From: Streptomyces fradiae
GTDB lineage: Bacteria > Actinomycetota > Actinomycetes > Streptomycetales > Streptomycetaceae
Assembly (NCBI RefSeq): GCF_041270065.1
Contig: NZ_CP065958.1
Coordinates: 2,666,001-2,730,000, forward strand
Reading direction: 5' to 3'
Length of the DNA: 64,000 nucleotides
Made by a program: the position numbers and the translations under genes. This document shows positions 28,264 through 37,273 of the stretch, piece by piece. A model generated the notes under the pieces. The model was not told where the DNA came from, searched no databases, and saw only the letters and a list, made by a program, of their open reading frames with translations. The first letter of the stretch is position 1. The number at the start of each line of letters is the position of its first letter.

Positions 28264-31098
28264 ATGATCCAAAGCACTACACAAGGGACTCCTCGCCGCA
28301 GCCGCCGGGCGAGGTCCGCCGCGCTCGCCTCCGCCGTCACCACCGCCGTGGTCACCACCACGGCGGTCCCGGCCCTCCTCCTGCTCGGCCCGGCGGCCGC
28401 GCCGGCGGCGGCCGCGAAGCTGCCCGGCGGCCTCGGCCCGTGCATGCCCGGCAGCTGCCCCGACCCCTTCCCGGGCATCAACAACCTCGACTTCGCCGGG
28501 CGCGACAAGGCGATCAACATCTTCGTCGGCGAGGACTTCCTCGTGCGCGGCTCCGCCGCCGAGGCCGAGGGCCGGGTGGTCGTGCTCGACGACTTCGACA
28601 TGGCAAAGAGCGCCTCGGCCGGCTCCACGTACAACATCGGCGAGGTGGGCGTCGGCTCGCGCGTGCCGCCGCCCGACGGCTCGGACTGGCTGACCGCCGG
28701 CGGCAAGGTGAGCGTGGCCGCCGGCCAGCGGCTGCTCGCCGAGAAGGGGGTCGTACGGCACGCGGGCGCGCTGACCGGCACCGTGGTCGCCACGCTCGAC
28801 CGGGACCCGGACGCGACCGACCCGTACACGGCGCTGCGCGACCAGCTGACCACCGCGAGCCGCTGTTACGCACGGGTCGACGGCAAGCCGCGGACGCCCA
28901 CCGGCACGGCGGTGAACCAGGGCGGCCAGACGCTGTTCACCGGCGACAACAGCTCGGCGCTCCAGATCTTCAACGTCGACTTCGACATGACCACCGCCAC
29001 CGGCGGGCAGCAGGGAATCGTCTTCCGGAACATCCCGGCGAACGCCACGATCCTCGTCAACGTCCTCGGCGCGAACCGCACCATCAGCACCTACAGCGGC
29101 GGCATCGACGACAGGACGGACCCGCTCAACGCCTACCGCGAGCGGCTCCTCTGGAACATCCCGGACGCCGCCACCGTGAACCTCGCGGGCACCGGCCAGT
29201 TCCAGGGCAGCGTCCTCGTCGGCGAGCAGAAGTCGACCACGACGGTGACCCTGCCCGGCGTCAACGGGCGCTTCTTCACGACCGGTTCGCTGACCCACAC
29301 CAGCAGCGCCACGGGCGGCGGCGGGCAGGAGTTCCACGCGTACCCGTTCAACGGCGAGCTGCCGGACTGCGGCGACTCGCCGAACGCGACGGGCGTGGTG
29401 AAGGTGGTCAAGACGGACGCCGAGAGCCGCGAGGAACTGCAGGGCGCGGAGTTCCGGCTGTGGAAGGAGACCAACGGCAAGGACGGACTCCAGACCAACG
29501 GCGCGAACGCCGACACCGCCGTCGGCGACCCGTGCACGACCGACGCCGACGGCGTCTGCTCCCGCACGGTGGAGACCGGCACGTACTACTGGCAGGAGAC
29601 CAAGGCCCCGGACGGCTACGCGCTGCCCGACCCCGCCGTCTTCGGTCCGCTCGTCCTCACCGAGCAGAACGCCGAGCGGGGCGTGACGGTCCAGGCCCGC
29701 GACACCCGGCTGCCCGTGACCGGCGCCGTCGACGTGCTCAAGCTGGACGCGGAGAGCGGCGCGGTGCTGCCGGGCGCCGAGTTCCGGCTGTGGAAGGAGA
29801 CCAACGGGACGGAGGGCCTCCAGACCATCGGCATCAACCCCGACACCATGGTCGGCGACCCGTGCACCACGAACGCCGACGGCCTGTGCTCCCGCACGGT
29901 GGAGACCGGCACGTACTACTGGCAGGAGACCAAGGCCCCGGCGGGCTTCGACCTGCCCGACCCGGCCGTGTTCGGGCCGCTCGTCCTCGACAAGGAGAAC
30001 GCCGAGCAGGGCGTCTCCGTCACCGCCAACAACTCCCGTACGCCGGTCGTCCCGACCAGCGGCGAGGTGCGGGTGGTCAAGAAGGACGCCCGGACGGGCG
30101 ACGAACTGCCCGGCGCCGTCTTCCAGTTGTGGAAGGAGACCAACGGCACCACGGGCCTGCAGACCACCGGCGGGACCCCGGACACCGAGGTCGGCACCCC
30201 CTGCACCACCGATTCCAACGGCGTCTGCACGCACGCGGTCGAGCCGGGCACCTACTACTGGGAGGAGCTGACCGCGCCCGCCGGGCACGAGCTGCCCGAC
30301 CCGGCCGTCTTCGGCCCGCTCGTCCTGAGCGAGCAGTACATCGAGCAGGGCGTCACGGTCGAGGCGCTCAACGAGCGCACCCCGGTCGTCCCGACCAGCG
30401 GCTCCGTCGAGATCCTGAAGAAGGACGCCACGACCGGCGCCGTGCTCGCCGGCGCGAAGTTCCAGCTGTGGAAGGAGACCAACGGCACCGCCGGGCTCCA
30501 GACCACCGGCGCGAACCCCGACAGCGCCCGGGGCGAGTGCGTCACCGGCGCCGACGGCCTGTGCTCCCGCACGGTGGAGACCGGCACCTACTACTGGCAG
30601 GAGACCAAGGCCCCCACGGGCTACGACCTGCCCGCCCCCGCCGTCTTCGGCCCGCTCGTGCTCACCGAGGACAACGCGGCCTCCGGCGTGCGGATCACCG
30701 CCCGCAACACCCGCACGCCCGAGCCGAAGGGCTCCCTGAAGCTGCTCAAGACCGACGCCAAGACCGGACGCCCGCTGGCGGGTGCCGTGTTCGAGCTGTG
30801 GCGCGAGACGAACGGCACGGCCGGGCTGCAGACCGGCGGCGCCAAGCCCGACACCCGGGTCGGCGCGGGCTGCGCGACGGACGCCAAGGGCGTCTGCGCC
30901 TTCGGCGACCTGCCGCTCGGCGCGTACTACCTGCGGGAGACGGCCGTGCCCGAGGGGTACGTGCTGCGGCCCGGCAACGCCTTCGGGCCCTTCGAGATCA
31001 CCAAGGGCGACCAGGGCAGGCCGGTGGAGGTGAGCATTCCCAACGAGCGCGGCGAGCCGTGCCACGGGAAGGACTGCAAGAGCCGCCCCAAGCGGTGA
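28264..31098 (+). CDS. Secreted choice-of-anchor-A protein with five SpaA/Cna-B repeats
   Basis: 944 residues. Signal peptide about 1-50 ([15 protein letters not shown], hydrophobic core, AAPAAAA). Residues about 70-370 form a choice-of-anchor A (collagen-binding/ice-nucleation-like) domain: '[27 protein letters not shown]', '[22 protein letters not shown]', '[10 protein letters not shown]'. Then five SpaA-like beta-sandwich repeats start at about 379, 487, 600, 713 and 823, each with a Lys in the first strand (KVVKTDA), FRLWKETNG and [10 protein letters not shown], the layout of isopeptide-stabilised pilin domains; each also has a Cys pair. The C-terminus ([12 protein letters not shown]) has no LPxTG signal or TM helix, so anchoring is unclear. 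ATG 28264 without a good ribosome site; a leaderless or upstream start is possible. Confidence 0.85.
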   Translation: MIQSTTQGTPRRSRRARSAALASAVTTAVVTTTAVPALLLLGPAAAPAAAAKLPGGLGPCMPGSCPDPFPGINNLDFAGRDKAINIFVGEDFLVRGSAAEAEGRVVVLDDFDMAKSASAGSTYNIGEVGVGSRVPPPDGSDWLTAGGKVSVAAGQRLLAEKGVVRHAGALTGTVVATLDRDPDATDPYTALRDQLTTASRCYARVDGKPRTPTGTAVNQGGQTLFTGDNSSALQIFNVDFDMTTATGGQQGIVFRNIPANATILVNVLGANRTISTYSGGIDDRTDPLNAYRERLLWNIPDAATVNLAGTGQFQGSVLVGEQKSTTTVTLPGVNGRFFTTGSLTHTSSATGGGGQEFHAYPFNGELPDCGDSPNATGVVKVVKTDAESREELQGAEFRLWKETNGKDGLQTNGANADTAVGDPCTTDADGVCSRTVETGTYYWQETKAPDGYALPDPAVFGPLVLTEQNAERGVTVQARDTRLPVTGAVDVLKLDAESGAVLPGAEFRLWKETNGTEGLQTIGINPDTMVGDPCTTNADGLCSRTVETGTYYWQETKAPAGFDLPDPAVFGPLVLDKENAEQGVSVTANNSRTPVVPTSGEVRVVKKDARTGDELPGAVFQLWKETNGTTGLQTTGGTPDTEVGTPCTTDSNGVCTHAVEPGTYYWEELTAPAGHELPDPAVFGPLVLSEQYIEQGVTVEALNERTPVVPTSGSVEILKKDATTGAVLAGAKFQLWKETNGTAGLQTTGANPDSARGECVTGADGLCSRTVETGTYYWQETKAPTGYDLPAPAVFGPLVLTEDNAASGVRITARNTRTPEPKGSLKLLKTDAKTGRPLAGAVFELWRETNGTAGLQTGGAKPDTRVGAGCATDAKGVCAFGDLPLGAYYLRETAVPEGYVLRPGNAFGPFEITKGDQGRPVEVSIPNERGEPCHGKDCKSRPKR

Positions 31099-31243
31099 CC
31101 TCCTGAGGATCTCCTGCAGACCTTCTGAAGACGTTCTGAAGGGGCGGGGCACGTTCACCGGTTCGGCCGCGCAGGCCGGGCCGGGGCCGGTCGGCACTGA
31201 TCGACTGGGAGCGAACGTCCCCACCCCTTCAGGAGGTTCCGAA

Positions 31244-31963
31244 GTGCTCACCCTTCGGGCAACCGGTGCCGCGACCGCCGCCACGGCGTTCGCGGCACTG
31301 CTGTGTGCGGCCCCCGCCGCCCTGGCCGCCGCCCCCACCGCTCCCGCCGGCACGCCCCTGGCCGCCGCCGCGTGCACGGCGCCGACCGGCCCGTACCAGC
31401 GGCCCCTTGAGCAGTACCTGGGGCGGCCCGTCGACGGCGTGCAGTCGGCGGAGGACTGCGCCGCCATCCGGGCCTTCCAGCAGCGCGAGAAGACCCCGCG
31501 CACCGACGGGTACGCCGACCTCGCCACGTACCGCACGATGGTCGCCGCCCAGGCCCGGCCGAACCCCAACGCGCAGGGCCGCTGCCCGGTGCGCGCGTAC
31601 CGCGTCACCTGCGTCGACATGGACCGGCAGCTGCTGTGGGTGCAGACCGGCAAGAAGATCGGCTTCGGCCCGGTCCCGATCCGCACCGGCCGCGACACCA
31701 TGGAGACCCGGCCGGGCTGGCACGCCATCTACTGGCGGGACAAGGACCACGTGTCGAGCCTGTACGACGACGCCCCCATGCCGTACGCCCAGTTCTTCGA
31801 CGGCGGCCAGGCGCTGCACGGACACCCGGGCAACCTCTTCGACGGCGGCGGCTCGGCCGGCTGCGTCAATCTGTCGATGAAGGACGCGGAGGCGCTGTGG
31901 AAGCTCCTCAAGGTCGACGACCGGGTGTACGTATGGGGGACGAAACCCGGCACCGCCGACTGA
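31244..31963 (+). CDS. Secreted L,D-transpeptidase with peptidoglycan-binding domain
   Basis: 239 residues. Signal peptide 1-29. A short peptidoglycan-binding type 1 domain (about 50-100: PLEQYLGRPVDGVQSAEDCAAIRAFQQREK) precedes a YkuD catalytic domain with His192 in ALHGHP and the Cys loop GGSAGCVNLS (catalytic Cys207). YkuD enzymes make 3-3 cross-links or attach proteins to peptidoglycan. GTG 31244 with AGGAGG 7 bases upstream. Placed right after the SpaA protein, it could help attach that protein to the wall, but it has its own 145-base leader. Confidence 0.92.
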   Translation: MLTLRATGAATAATAFAALLCAAPAALAAAPTAPAGTPLAAAACTAPTGPYQRPLEQYLGRPVDGVQSAEDCAAIRAFQQREKTPRTDGYADLATYRTMVAAQARPNPNAQGRCPVRAYRVTCVDMDRQLLWVQTGKKIGFGPVPIRTGRDTMETRPGWHAIYWRDKDHVSSLYDDAPMPYAQFFDGGQALHGHPGNLFDGGGSAGCVNLSMKDAEALWKLLKVDDRVYVWGTKPGTAD

Positions 31964-31989
31964 GCGCGGCCGCCCCACATCAGTCTTCG

Positions 31990-32009
31990 AATGTGACCTG
32001 CGTCATATT
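31990..32009. promoter_or_regulatory. Crp-like palindrome upstream of the flavoprotein-sigma operon
   Basis: AATGTGAC-CTGC-GTCATATT matches the Crp-type pattern TGTGA-N6-TCA with 7 of 8 symmetric positions. It lies 87-106 bases before the flavoprotein start. Streptomyces Crp is a plausible binder. Confidence 0.35.
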
Positions 32010-32095
32010 TCGTCACGCCCATCGGGGGCGCGGTGTCTTGAGGCCGAACCCCTGAGGGCGAACCCCGCCGGCGGGGACGACGGAGGAGAGACGCG

Positions 32096-33316
32096 ATGAA
32101 CGAGCACCTGAGCGGCACGGACACCGGCACCGGAAACGGCATCGACGTCGTCGTGGTCGGCGGCGGCTACGCGGGCGTGATGGCGGCCAACCGGCTCACC
32201 CAGAACCCCGACCTCAACGTGACCGTGATCAACCCGCGCACCGAGTTCGTGCCCCGGCTGCGCCTGCACCAGCTGGTCGCCGGGACGCACGAGGCGGTCG
32301 TCGCGTACCGGGACGTGCTGGCCGAGCGGGTCGCGCTCGTCGTGGACGACGTGACGCGGATCGACGCGGCGCGGCGCCGGGTGCTGCTCGGCTCGGGCGG
32401 GTCGTTCGGCTACGACTACCTCGTGTACGCGGTGGGCAGCGGCGCCGGCGAGCCCGCGGTGCCGGGGGCGGCCGCGTTCGCGTACCCGGTGGCCTCCCTG
32501 GAGGCGGCCCGCCGGCTCAAGGAGGTCGTCGAGGGCGCGCCCGCGGAGGCCGCCCTGACGGTGATCGGCGGCGGCCCGAGCGGCATCGAGACCGCCGCCG
32601 AACTCGCCGAGCGGGGACGGCGGGTGACCCTGTCCTGCGGCGGCGTCCTGGGCCCGTATCTGCACCCCGCCGCCCGCCGTACGGTGCTCAGGCGGCTGAC
32701 CGGTCTCGGCGTGACCGTCCTCGACGGCCCCGGGTCGCGGGTGACGGAGGTGACGCGCGAGGCGGTACGGCTCGCCGACGGGCGGGAGCTGCCGAGCACG
32801 GTGACCGTGTGGACGGCCGGCTTCGGCGTGCCGGACCTGGCCGCGCGCAGCGGGCTCAGCACCGACGCGGCCGGGCGGCTGCGCACCGACGAGACGCTGA
32901 CCTGCGTGGGCGACGAGCGGGTGGTGGCCGCCGGGGACGCGGCGGCGCCGTCGGACCTGCCGTTCCGGATGAGCGCCTACGCGGCGGGCTGCCTGGGCGC
33001 GCACGCCGCCGACACGGTGCTCGCCCGGGTCGCGGGGCGGCGGCCGGAGCCGATCGACCTGTCGTTCCCGGCGATGTGCATCAGCCTGGGGCGGCGCGCC
33101 GCCGTCTTCCAGCTCGGGCGCAAGGACGACACCGCCCGGCGGCTGTACGTCCCCGGGCGCGCGGGTGCGAAACTCAAGGAACTCTCCTGCGAGTTCAGCG
33201 TCAAGCACCTGAAGGAGGAGGCCCGCACGCCGGGCAGGCACTCGTGGCCGAAGGCCGGGAACGTACGGCGGGACGCGCTGCGGGCGCTGCGGGAGAGCGA
33301 GCGGGTCGGGGCATGA
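32096..33316 (+). CDS. NDH-2-like FAD/NAD(P)-dependent oxidoreductase
   Basis: 406 residues. FAD-binding GGGYAG (about 23-28) with following NRL, second dinucleotide site VIGGGPSGIETAAEL (about 162-176), and the flavin-end motif VVAAGDAAA. The family reduces quinones or other acceptors with NAD(P)H at the inner membrane face without proton pumping; here there is no C-terminal membrane anchor, so acceptor is uncertain. ATG 32096 has GGAGGAGA 6-7 bases upstream. Its stop overlaps the sigma factor ATG by 4 bases, so the pair is co-translated. Confidence 0.88.
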   Translation: MNEHLSGTDTGTGNGIDVVVVGGGYAGVMAANRLTQNPDLNVTVINPRTEFVPRLRLHQLVAGTHEAVVAYRDVLAERVALVVDDVTRIDAARRRVLLGSGGSFGYDYLVYAVGSGAGEPAVPGAAAFAYPVASLEAARRLKEVVEGAPAEAALTVIGGGPSGIETAAELAERGRRVTLSCGGVLGPYLHPAARRTVLRRLTGLGVTVLDGPGSRVTEVTREAVRLADGRELPSTVTVWTAGFGVPDLAARSGLSTDAAGRLRTDETLTCVGDERVVAAGDAAAPSDLPFRMSAYAAGCLGAHAADTVLARVAGRRPEPIDLSFPAMCISLGRRAAVFQLGRKDDTARRLYVPGRAGAKLKELSCEFSVKHLKEEARTPGRHSWPKAGNVRRDALRALRESERVGA

Positions 33317-34299
33317 GCGACGACCGGAACGACACCGACACGACGGGGGATTCGAGCGGCATGGGCGGCATGGGCGGCATGGAGCGGAACACGGACGACG
33401 GCAGCGGCACGGACGCGTCGACCGACGCGGCGACGGACGCCTTCGTCGCCCACCGCAACCTGCTCTTCACCGTGGCGTACGAGATGCTCGGCTCGGCCGC
33501 CGACGCCGAGGACGTGCTCCAGGAGACCTGGCTGCGCTGGGCCGAGGTCGACCTGGCACGGGTGGAGGACCGCCGGGCGTATCTGGTCCGGATCACCACC
33601 CGGCAGGCGCTCAACCGGCTGCGCGCGGTGAAGCGGCGGCGCGAGGCCTACGTCGGGCAGTGGCTGCCCGAGCCGCTGCTCACCACGCCGGACGTGGCCG
33701 AGGACGTCGAGCTCGCCGAGAGCACGTCGATGGCGATGATGCTGGTCCTGGAGACCCTGGCGCCCACCGAGCGGGCGGTGTTCGTACTGCGCGAGGTCTT
33801 CGACATCGGGTACGCCGAGATCGCCGAGGCCCTCGGCAAGACGCCGGAGGCGGTCCGCCAGATCGCGCACCGGGCCCGCCGGCACGTCGACGCCCGCCGC
33901 CCGCGCACCCCGCTCCCGCCGGAGAAGGTGCGCGGCGTCCTGGAGTCCTTCCGCCGCGCGCTCGAATCCCGCGACCCGCAGAGCTTCCTGGACGTGCTCG
34001 CCCCGAACGTCGTGCTCGTGAGCGACGGCGGCGGCGTGAAGCGGGCCGCGCTGCACCCGGTGGTCGGCGCCGAGACGTTCGTCCGCTTCTATCTGGGCGG
34101 CACCGCCAAGCACGGGGTGCACGTCAGCTGTGTCCCGACGGTGGTCAACGGCAGCCCGGCGCTCGCCGTGCTGGTCGACGGCGAACTCGACGGCGTGATG
34201 GCCTTCCGCGTCGAGGACGACCGCATCGCCGGCATCTACTTCGTCCGCAACCCGGAGAAGCTGACCCGCATCGCCTCCGAGACCCCGCTGACCCGCTGA
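33313..34299 (+). CDS. sigJ: ECF41-type RNA polymerase sigma factor (SigJ family)
   Basis: 328 residues. Region 2 (HRNLLFTVAYEMLGSAADAEDVLQETWLRW, about 51-80), region 4 HTH (ERAVFVLREVFDIGYAEIAEALGKTPEAVRQIAHRARRHV) and a C-terminal SnoaL-like domain (about 210-328) containing VSDGGG, close to the DGGGK motif of ECF41. In that group the fused domain replaces a separate anti-sigma factor and controls activity, and the gene is usually linked to one oxidoreductase-type partner, here the coupled flavoprotein. The N-terminus has an unusual 45-residue Gly/Met/Asp-rich extension (GMGGMGGM), so a later start is possible. Confidence 0.92.
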   Translation: MSDDRNDTDTTGDSSGMGGMGGMERNTDDGSGTDASTDAATDAFVAHRNLLFTVAYEMLGSAADAEDVLQETWLRWAEVDLARVEDRRAYLVRITTRQALNRLRAVKRRREAYVGQWLPEPLLTTPDVAEDVELAESTSMAMMLVLETLAPTERAVFVLREVFDIGYAEIAEALGKTPEAVRQIAHRARRHVDARRPRTPLPPEKVRGVLESFRRALESRDPQSFLDVLAPNVVLVSDGGGVKRAALHPVVGAETFVRFYLGGTAKHGVHVSCVPTVVNGSPALAVLVDGELDGVMAFRVEDDRIAGIYFVRNPEKLTRIASETPLTR

Positions 34300-34383
34300 C
34301 CCCGCAGCCCCCCTGACCAGCTGCCCCACGCGCTGAACTCACCCTTTCCGCAACGACTCTGACGGTCCATCCGAGGAGGCGTC

Positions 34384-35397
34384 ATGAATGCTGCCCAGAA
34401 CACGTCTTCCCCCTCCCCCTGGTCGCGGGTGGCCGCGACCGTCGGGCTGCTCACGGCGGTGGTCGCCGTGCTGCTCACCGCCTTCGCCTGGCCCTCGGTG
34501 CGCTCGCATCCGCACGACGTGCCGATCGCCGTCGCGGGCCCGCCGGCGGCCGTCGCAAAGGTCCGCACCGCCCTGGACCGCGCCCGGCCCGGCGCCTTCG
34601 CCGTCACCGAGGTCGCCGACGCGGCCGCCGCCGAGCGGCTCGTCCGGGACCGGGCGGTGTACGGGGCGGTGGACGCGGGACCGGGCGGACCGCGGGTGTT
34701 CGTGGCCTCGGCCGCGAGCCCGGTGGTCGCGCAGAGCCTCCAGGGCCTCGGGGCCGCGCTCGCCCCGGCGCCCCGGCCCTCCGGCGGCGGCGCCCCGGCG
34801 GCCGGCCCGGTCACCGATCTCGTACCGCTGCCGGCCGAGGACCCGCGCGGCGCCGGTCTGTCGGCCGGGGCGCTGCCGCTGGTGATGGGCGGGCTGCTGG
34901 CCGCCGTGGTGCTCACCCGGTTCGTACGGGGCACCTCGCGCCGGGTGGTGGGCGCGCTCGCCTTCGCGCTGACCGGCGGCGCGGCCGTGGCGGCGCTGCT
35001 GCAGTTCTGGCTGGGCTCGCTCGGCGGCTCGTACGCGGCGAACGCGGGCGCCGTCGCCCTGGCCGTGGCGGCCACCTCCGTGAGCGTGATCGGGCTCGAA
35101 GCGCTGCTCGGGACGGCCGGGCTCGCGATCGGCGGCGTCACGATGATGCTGATCGGCAATCCGCTCTCGGGCACGGCGACCGCGCCGGAGATGCTGCCGG
35201 GGTGGAGCGGGGAGTTCGGCGGGCTGCTTCCGCCGGGCGCGGGTGGCCGGCTGCTGCGCTCCACCGCCTTCTTCGACGGCCACGGCGCCGCCTCCGCGCT
35301 CACCGTGCTCGGTGTCTGGCTCGCCGTCGGCGCGCTGCTCTGCCTGGCCGGCACCCTGCGGACGCGTCACACGACCGCTCCCGTCCGACCGGCCTGA
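34384..35397 (+). CDS. Multi-pass membrane protein, ABC-2/YhgE-like
   Basis: 337 residues. One N-terminal TM helix (LLTAVVAVLLTAFAWP), an extracytoplasmic domain (about 38-140) and then five or six TM helices. This is the layout of ABC-2/YhgE-Pip-type permeases, but no ATPase is encoded next to it. ATG 34384 with GAGGAGG upstream. Its last 31 bases overlap the convergent MFS gene. Confidence 0.78.
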   Translation: MNAAQNTSSPSPWSRVAATVGLLTAVVAVLLTAFAWPSVRSHPHDVPIAVAGPPAAVAKVRTALDRARPGAFAVTEVADAAAAERLVRDRAVYGAVDAGPGGPRVFVASAASPVVAQSLQGLGAALAPAPRPSGGGAPAAGPVTDLVPLPAEDPRGAGLSAGALPLVMGGLLAAVVLTRFVRGTSRRVVGALAFALTGGAAVAALLQFWLGSLGGSYAANAGAVALAVAATSVSVIGLEALLGTAGLAIGGVTMMLIGNPLSGTATAPEMLPGWSGEFGGLLPPGAGGRLLRSTAFFDGHGAASALTVLGVWLAVGALLCLAGTLRTRHTTAPVRPA

Positions 35398-36641
35398 CCT
35401 GCCCGATCCGCCTGCGGCTCCGGCACCGGATCGGTGCGGGGCCACAGGCGGCGGGCGAGCAGGCTCCCGGCGAGGGCGAGGACGGTGAGCGCGCCGGTCG
35501 CGGCGGCCGGTCCGGTGCGGGCGGTGAGCCAGCCGGTCAGCGGATAGGTGAGGAGCCAGCAGGCATGGGTGAGGGAGAAGCGGGCGGCGAAGGCGGCGGG
35601 CAGGTCGCCGGGGGCGACCGAGCGGCGCAGCACTCGGCCGCCCGGGGTGAGCACCGCCGAGCTCGCCGCGCCGATGACCGCCCAGGCCACGAGCAGCGCG
35701 GGCCACGCCCAGGCCCCCGGCCCGAGGGCCAGGCCGGCCGCGCAGACCGCGAGGGCGGCCGTCAGGACGCCGCCGGCGGCCGGCATCAGGGCCCGCTCGG
35801 TGACCGTCCGGTCCAGGACCCGGGGCAGCAGGAGGGCGACCGCCATGGAGCCCGCGCCGTACGCGCCGAGGGCGAGCGGGACGTCGCCGGCGGGCCGGCC
35901 GAGGGGGCCGCGGACGAGGACCACGGTGTCCACCAGGACCAGCGCGCCCGCGGCGGCCACCGCCAGGTCGAGCGCGAGCAGGGCGCGCAGGGCCGGGGTG
36001 GCGAGCAGGAGCCGGGTGCCGCGCAGTACCTGCCGGCGGGGCCGGGGGTCCGAGGGCCCGGCGGTGGGCCGGGGCGTGGGCAGCAGGACGGACACGACCA
36101 GGGCGGCGGAGGCGGCGAAGCCGACGGCGGTGCCGGTGAACAGCCACGCGTACCGGACGAGGGAGAGCAGCGCGGCGGCGAGCACCGGGCTGAACAGGCT
36201 CTCCAGGTCGTAGGCGAGCCGGGAGAGGGACAGGGCGCGGGTGTAGTCGCGTTCGTCGGGGAGCACCTCGGGCACGGTCGCCTGGAAGGTGGGCGTGAAG
36301 GCGGCGGAGGCGGCCTGGAGCAGCAGGATCAGCGCGTACACCTGCCACACCTGGGTGACGAAGGGTAGCGCGAGCGCGACGCAGGCCCGGATCAGGTCCA
36401 TGGAGACGAGCAGGGCGCGCCGGGAGACGCGGTCGGCGAGGGCGGTGGCGAGCGGTGCGATCAGCACGTACGCGAGCATCTTGATCGCCAGGGCGGTGCC
36501 GAGGACGGCGGAGGCGTCGGCCCCCGCGAGGTCGTAGGCGAGGAGGCCGAGGGCGACGGTCGCGAGGCCGGTGCCGACGAGGGCGACGACCTGGGCGGTG
36601 AACAGATGGCGGTAGGTGCGGTTGCGCAGGACGGACGGCAT
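35367..36641 (-). CDS. MFS transporter (drug-efflux-like)
   Basis: 424 residues, 12 predicted TM helices. The A-motif loop between TM2 and TM3 is visible as PLATALADRVSRRALLV, with the half-molecule repeat later. The proteins with short N-terminus RNRTYRHLFTAQVVALVGTGLA are proton-coupled effluxers of unknown substrate. ATG 36641. It lies downstream of an ArsR regulator on the same strand, with a 24-bp palindrome between them, so expression is probably regulator-controlled. Confidence 0.88.
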   Translation of the reverse strand: MPSVLRNRTYRHLFTAQVVALVGTGLATVALGLLAYDLAGADASAVLGTALAIKMLAYVLIAPLATALADRVSRRALLVSMDLIRACVALALPFVTQVWQVYALILLLQAASAAFTPTFQATVPEVLPDERDYTRALSLSRLAYDLESLFSPVLAAALLSLVRYAWLFTGTAVGFAASAALVVSVLLPTPRPTAGPSDPRPRRQVLRGTRLLLATPALRALLALDLAVAAAGALVLVDTVVLVRGPLGRPAGDVPLALGAYGAGSMAVALLLPRVLDRTVTERALMPAAGGVLTAALAVCAAGLALGPGAWAWPALLVAWAVIGAASSAVLTPGGRVLRRSVAPGDLPAAFAARFSLTHACWLLTYPLTGWLTARTGPAAATGALTVLALAGSLLARRLWPRTDPVPEPQADRAGQAGRTGAVV

Positions 36642-36679
36642 GGGCCACCTCGGGGGCGCGGGTGCCTCCACCGTAGCCG

Positions 36680-36703
36680 ACGCGTGCGCATGTGCGCACG
36701 CGT
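36680..36703. promoter_or_regulatory. 24-bp perfect palindrome in the ArsR-MFS gap
   Basis: ACGCGTGCGCA-TG-TGCGCACGCGT, 11-bp arms around two bases, 39-62 bases upstream of the MFS start. Too tight a centre for a hairpin loop, so operator rather than terminator is likely; the ArsR protein is the natural candidate. Confidence 0.65.
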
Positions 36704-36742
36704 TGAATCGTCCAGTCCCGGCGGAAGGTGCCCCGGTGGCGC

Positions 36743-37123
36743 TCAGTCGTGCCAGGGCTCGCCCGTCACCTGGTGGTCGGCATGGCTGATGGCCTCGACG
36801 ACCAGGCGCTTCATGTGCCCGTCGGGCAGCGAGTAGACCACCCGCCGGCCCTCCTTGCGGGACTCCACCAGACCGCCGAGGCGCAGCTTGGCCAAGTGCT
36901 GGCTGACGGCGGGGCGGGCGGCGGCGACGCTCTCGGCGAGCGCGCTGACATCGGACTCGGCGCGCGAGAGCAGCCACACCAGATGCAGCCGGGTGGGGTC
37001 GGAGAGCAGCCCGAAGACCCGGGCGGCGGCGTCGAGCTCGCGGACGCCGGGGGTGTGCTCATGGGTGCGCGGGTGGGCGCCCTTCGGGTCTGCCGGTTCG
37101 GGGTCGCCGTCACGTGAGGCCAT
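36743..37123 (-). CDS. ArsR/SmtB family transcriptional regulator
   Basis: 126 residues. Winged helix: 'LDAAARVFGLLSDPTRLHLVWLLSRAESDVSALAESVAAARPAVSQHLAKLRLGGLVESRKEGRRVVYSLPDGHMKRLV'. No Cys or ELCVCD metal-site motif, so it is not an As/Cd sensor; a His-rich end (ISHADHQ) could bind Zn or Ni. It lies just upstream of the MFS gene and probably represses it and itself. Confidence 0.9.
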   Translation of the reverse strand: MASRDGDPEPADPKGAHPRTHEHTPGVRELDAAARVFGLLSDPTRLHLVWLLSRAESDVSALAESVAAARPAVSQHLAKLRLGGLVESRKEGRRVVYSLPDGHMKRLVVEAISHADHQVTGEPWHD

Positions 37124-37273
37124 GGGGGCATCGTAGGCACGCTCGCCGACACTCGACCCCATCCGCCGGTCCCGGAGCGACCGACTTCCGCCGTCCCGGA
37201 CCGAAAGGTTCCGCCCGTCCCGGACCCGAGGCTTCCGCGGTCGCGCCGCCCGCGCCACGGGTAGACCTCCCTG

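Noticed and set aside
28188..31106. 972-codon frame overlapping the SpaA adhesin gene on the same strand
   Set aside because: Arg/Ala-rich shadow with no domain; the adhesin frame has signal peptide and repeated domains.
34384..35397. Frameshift or misassembly at the 31-base convergent overlap with the MFS gene
   Set aside because: Two further convergent pairs in the window overlap by 25-35 bases (38403/39182 and 61399/61784), and all proteins have normal ends, so overlap is simply common here.
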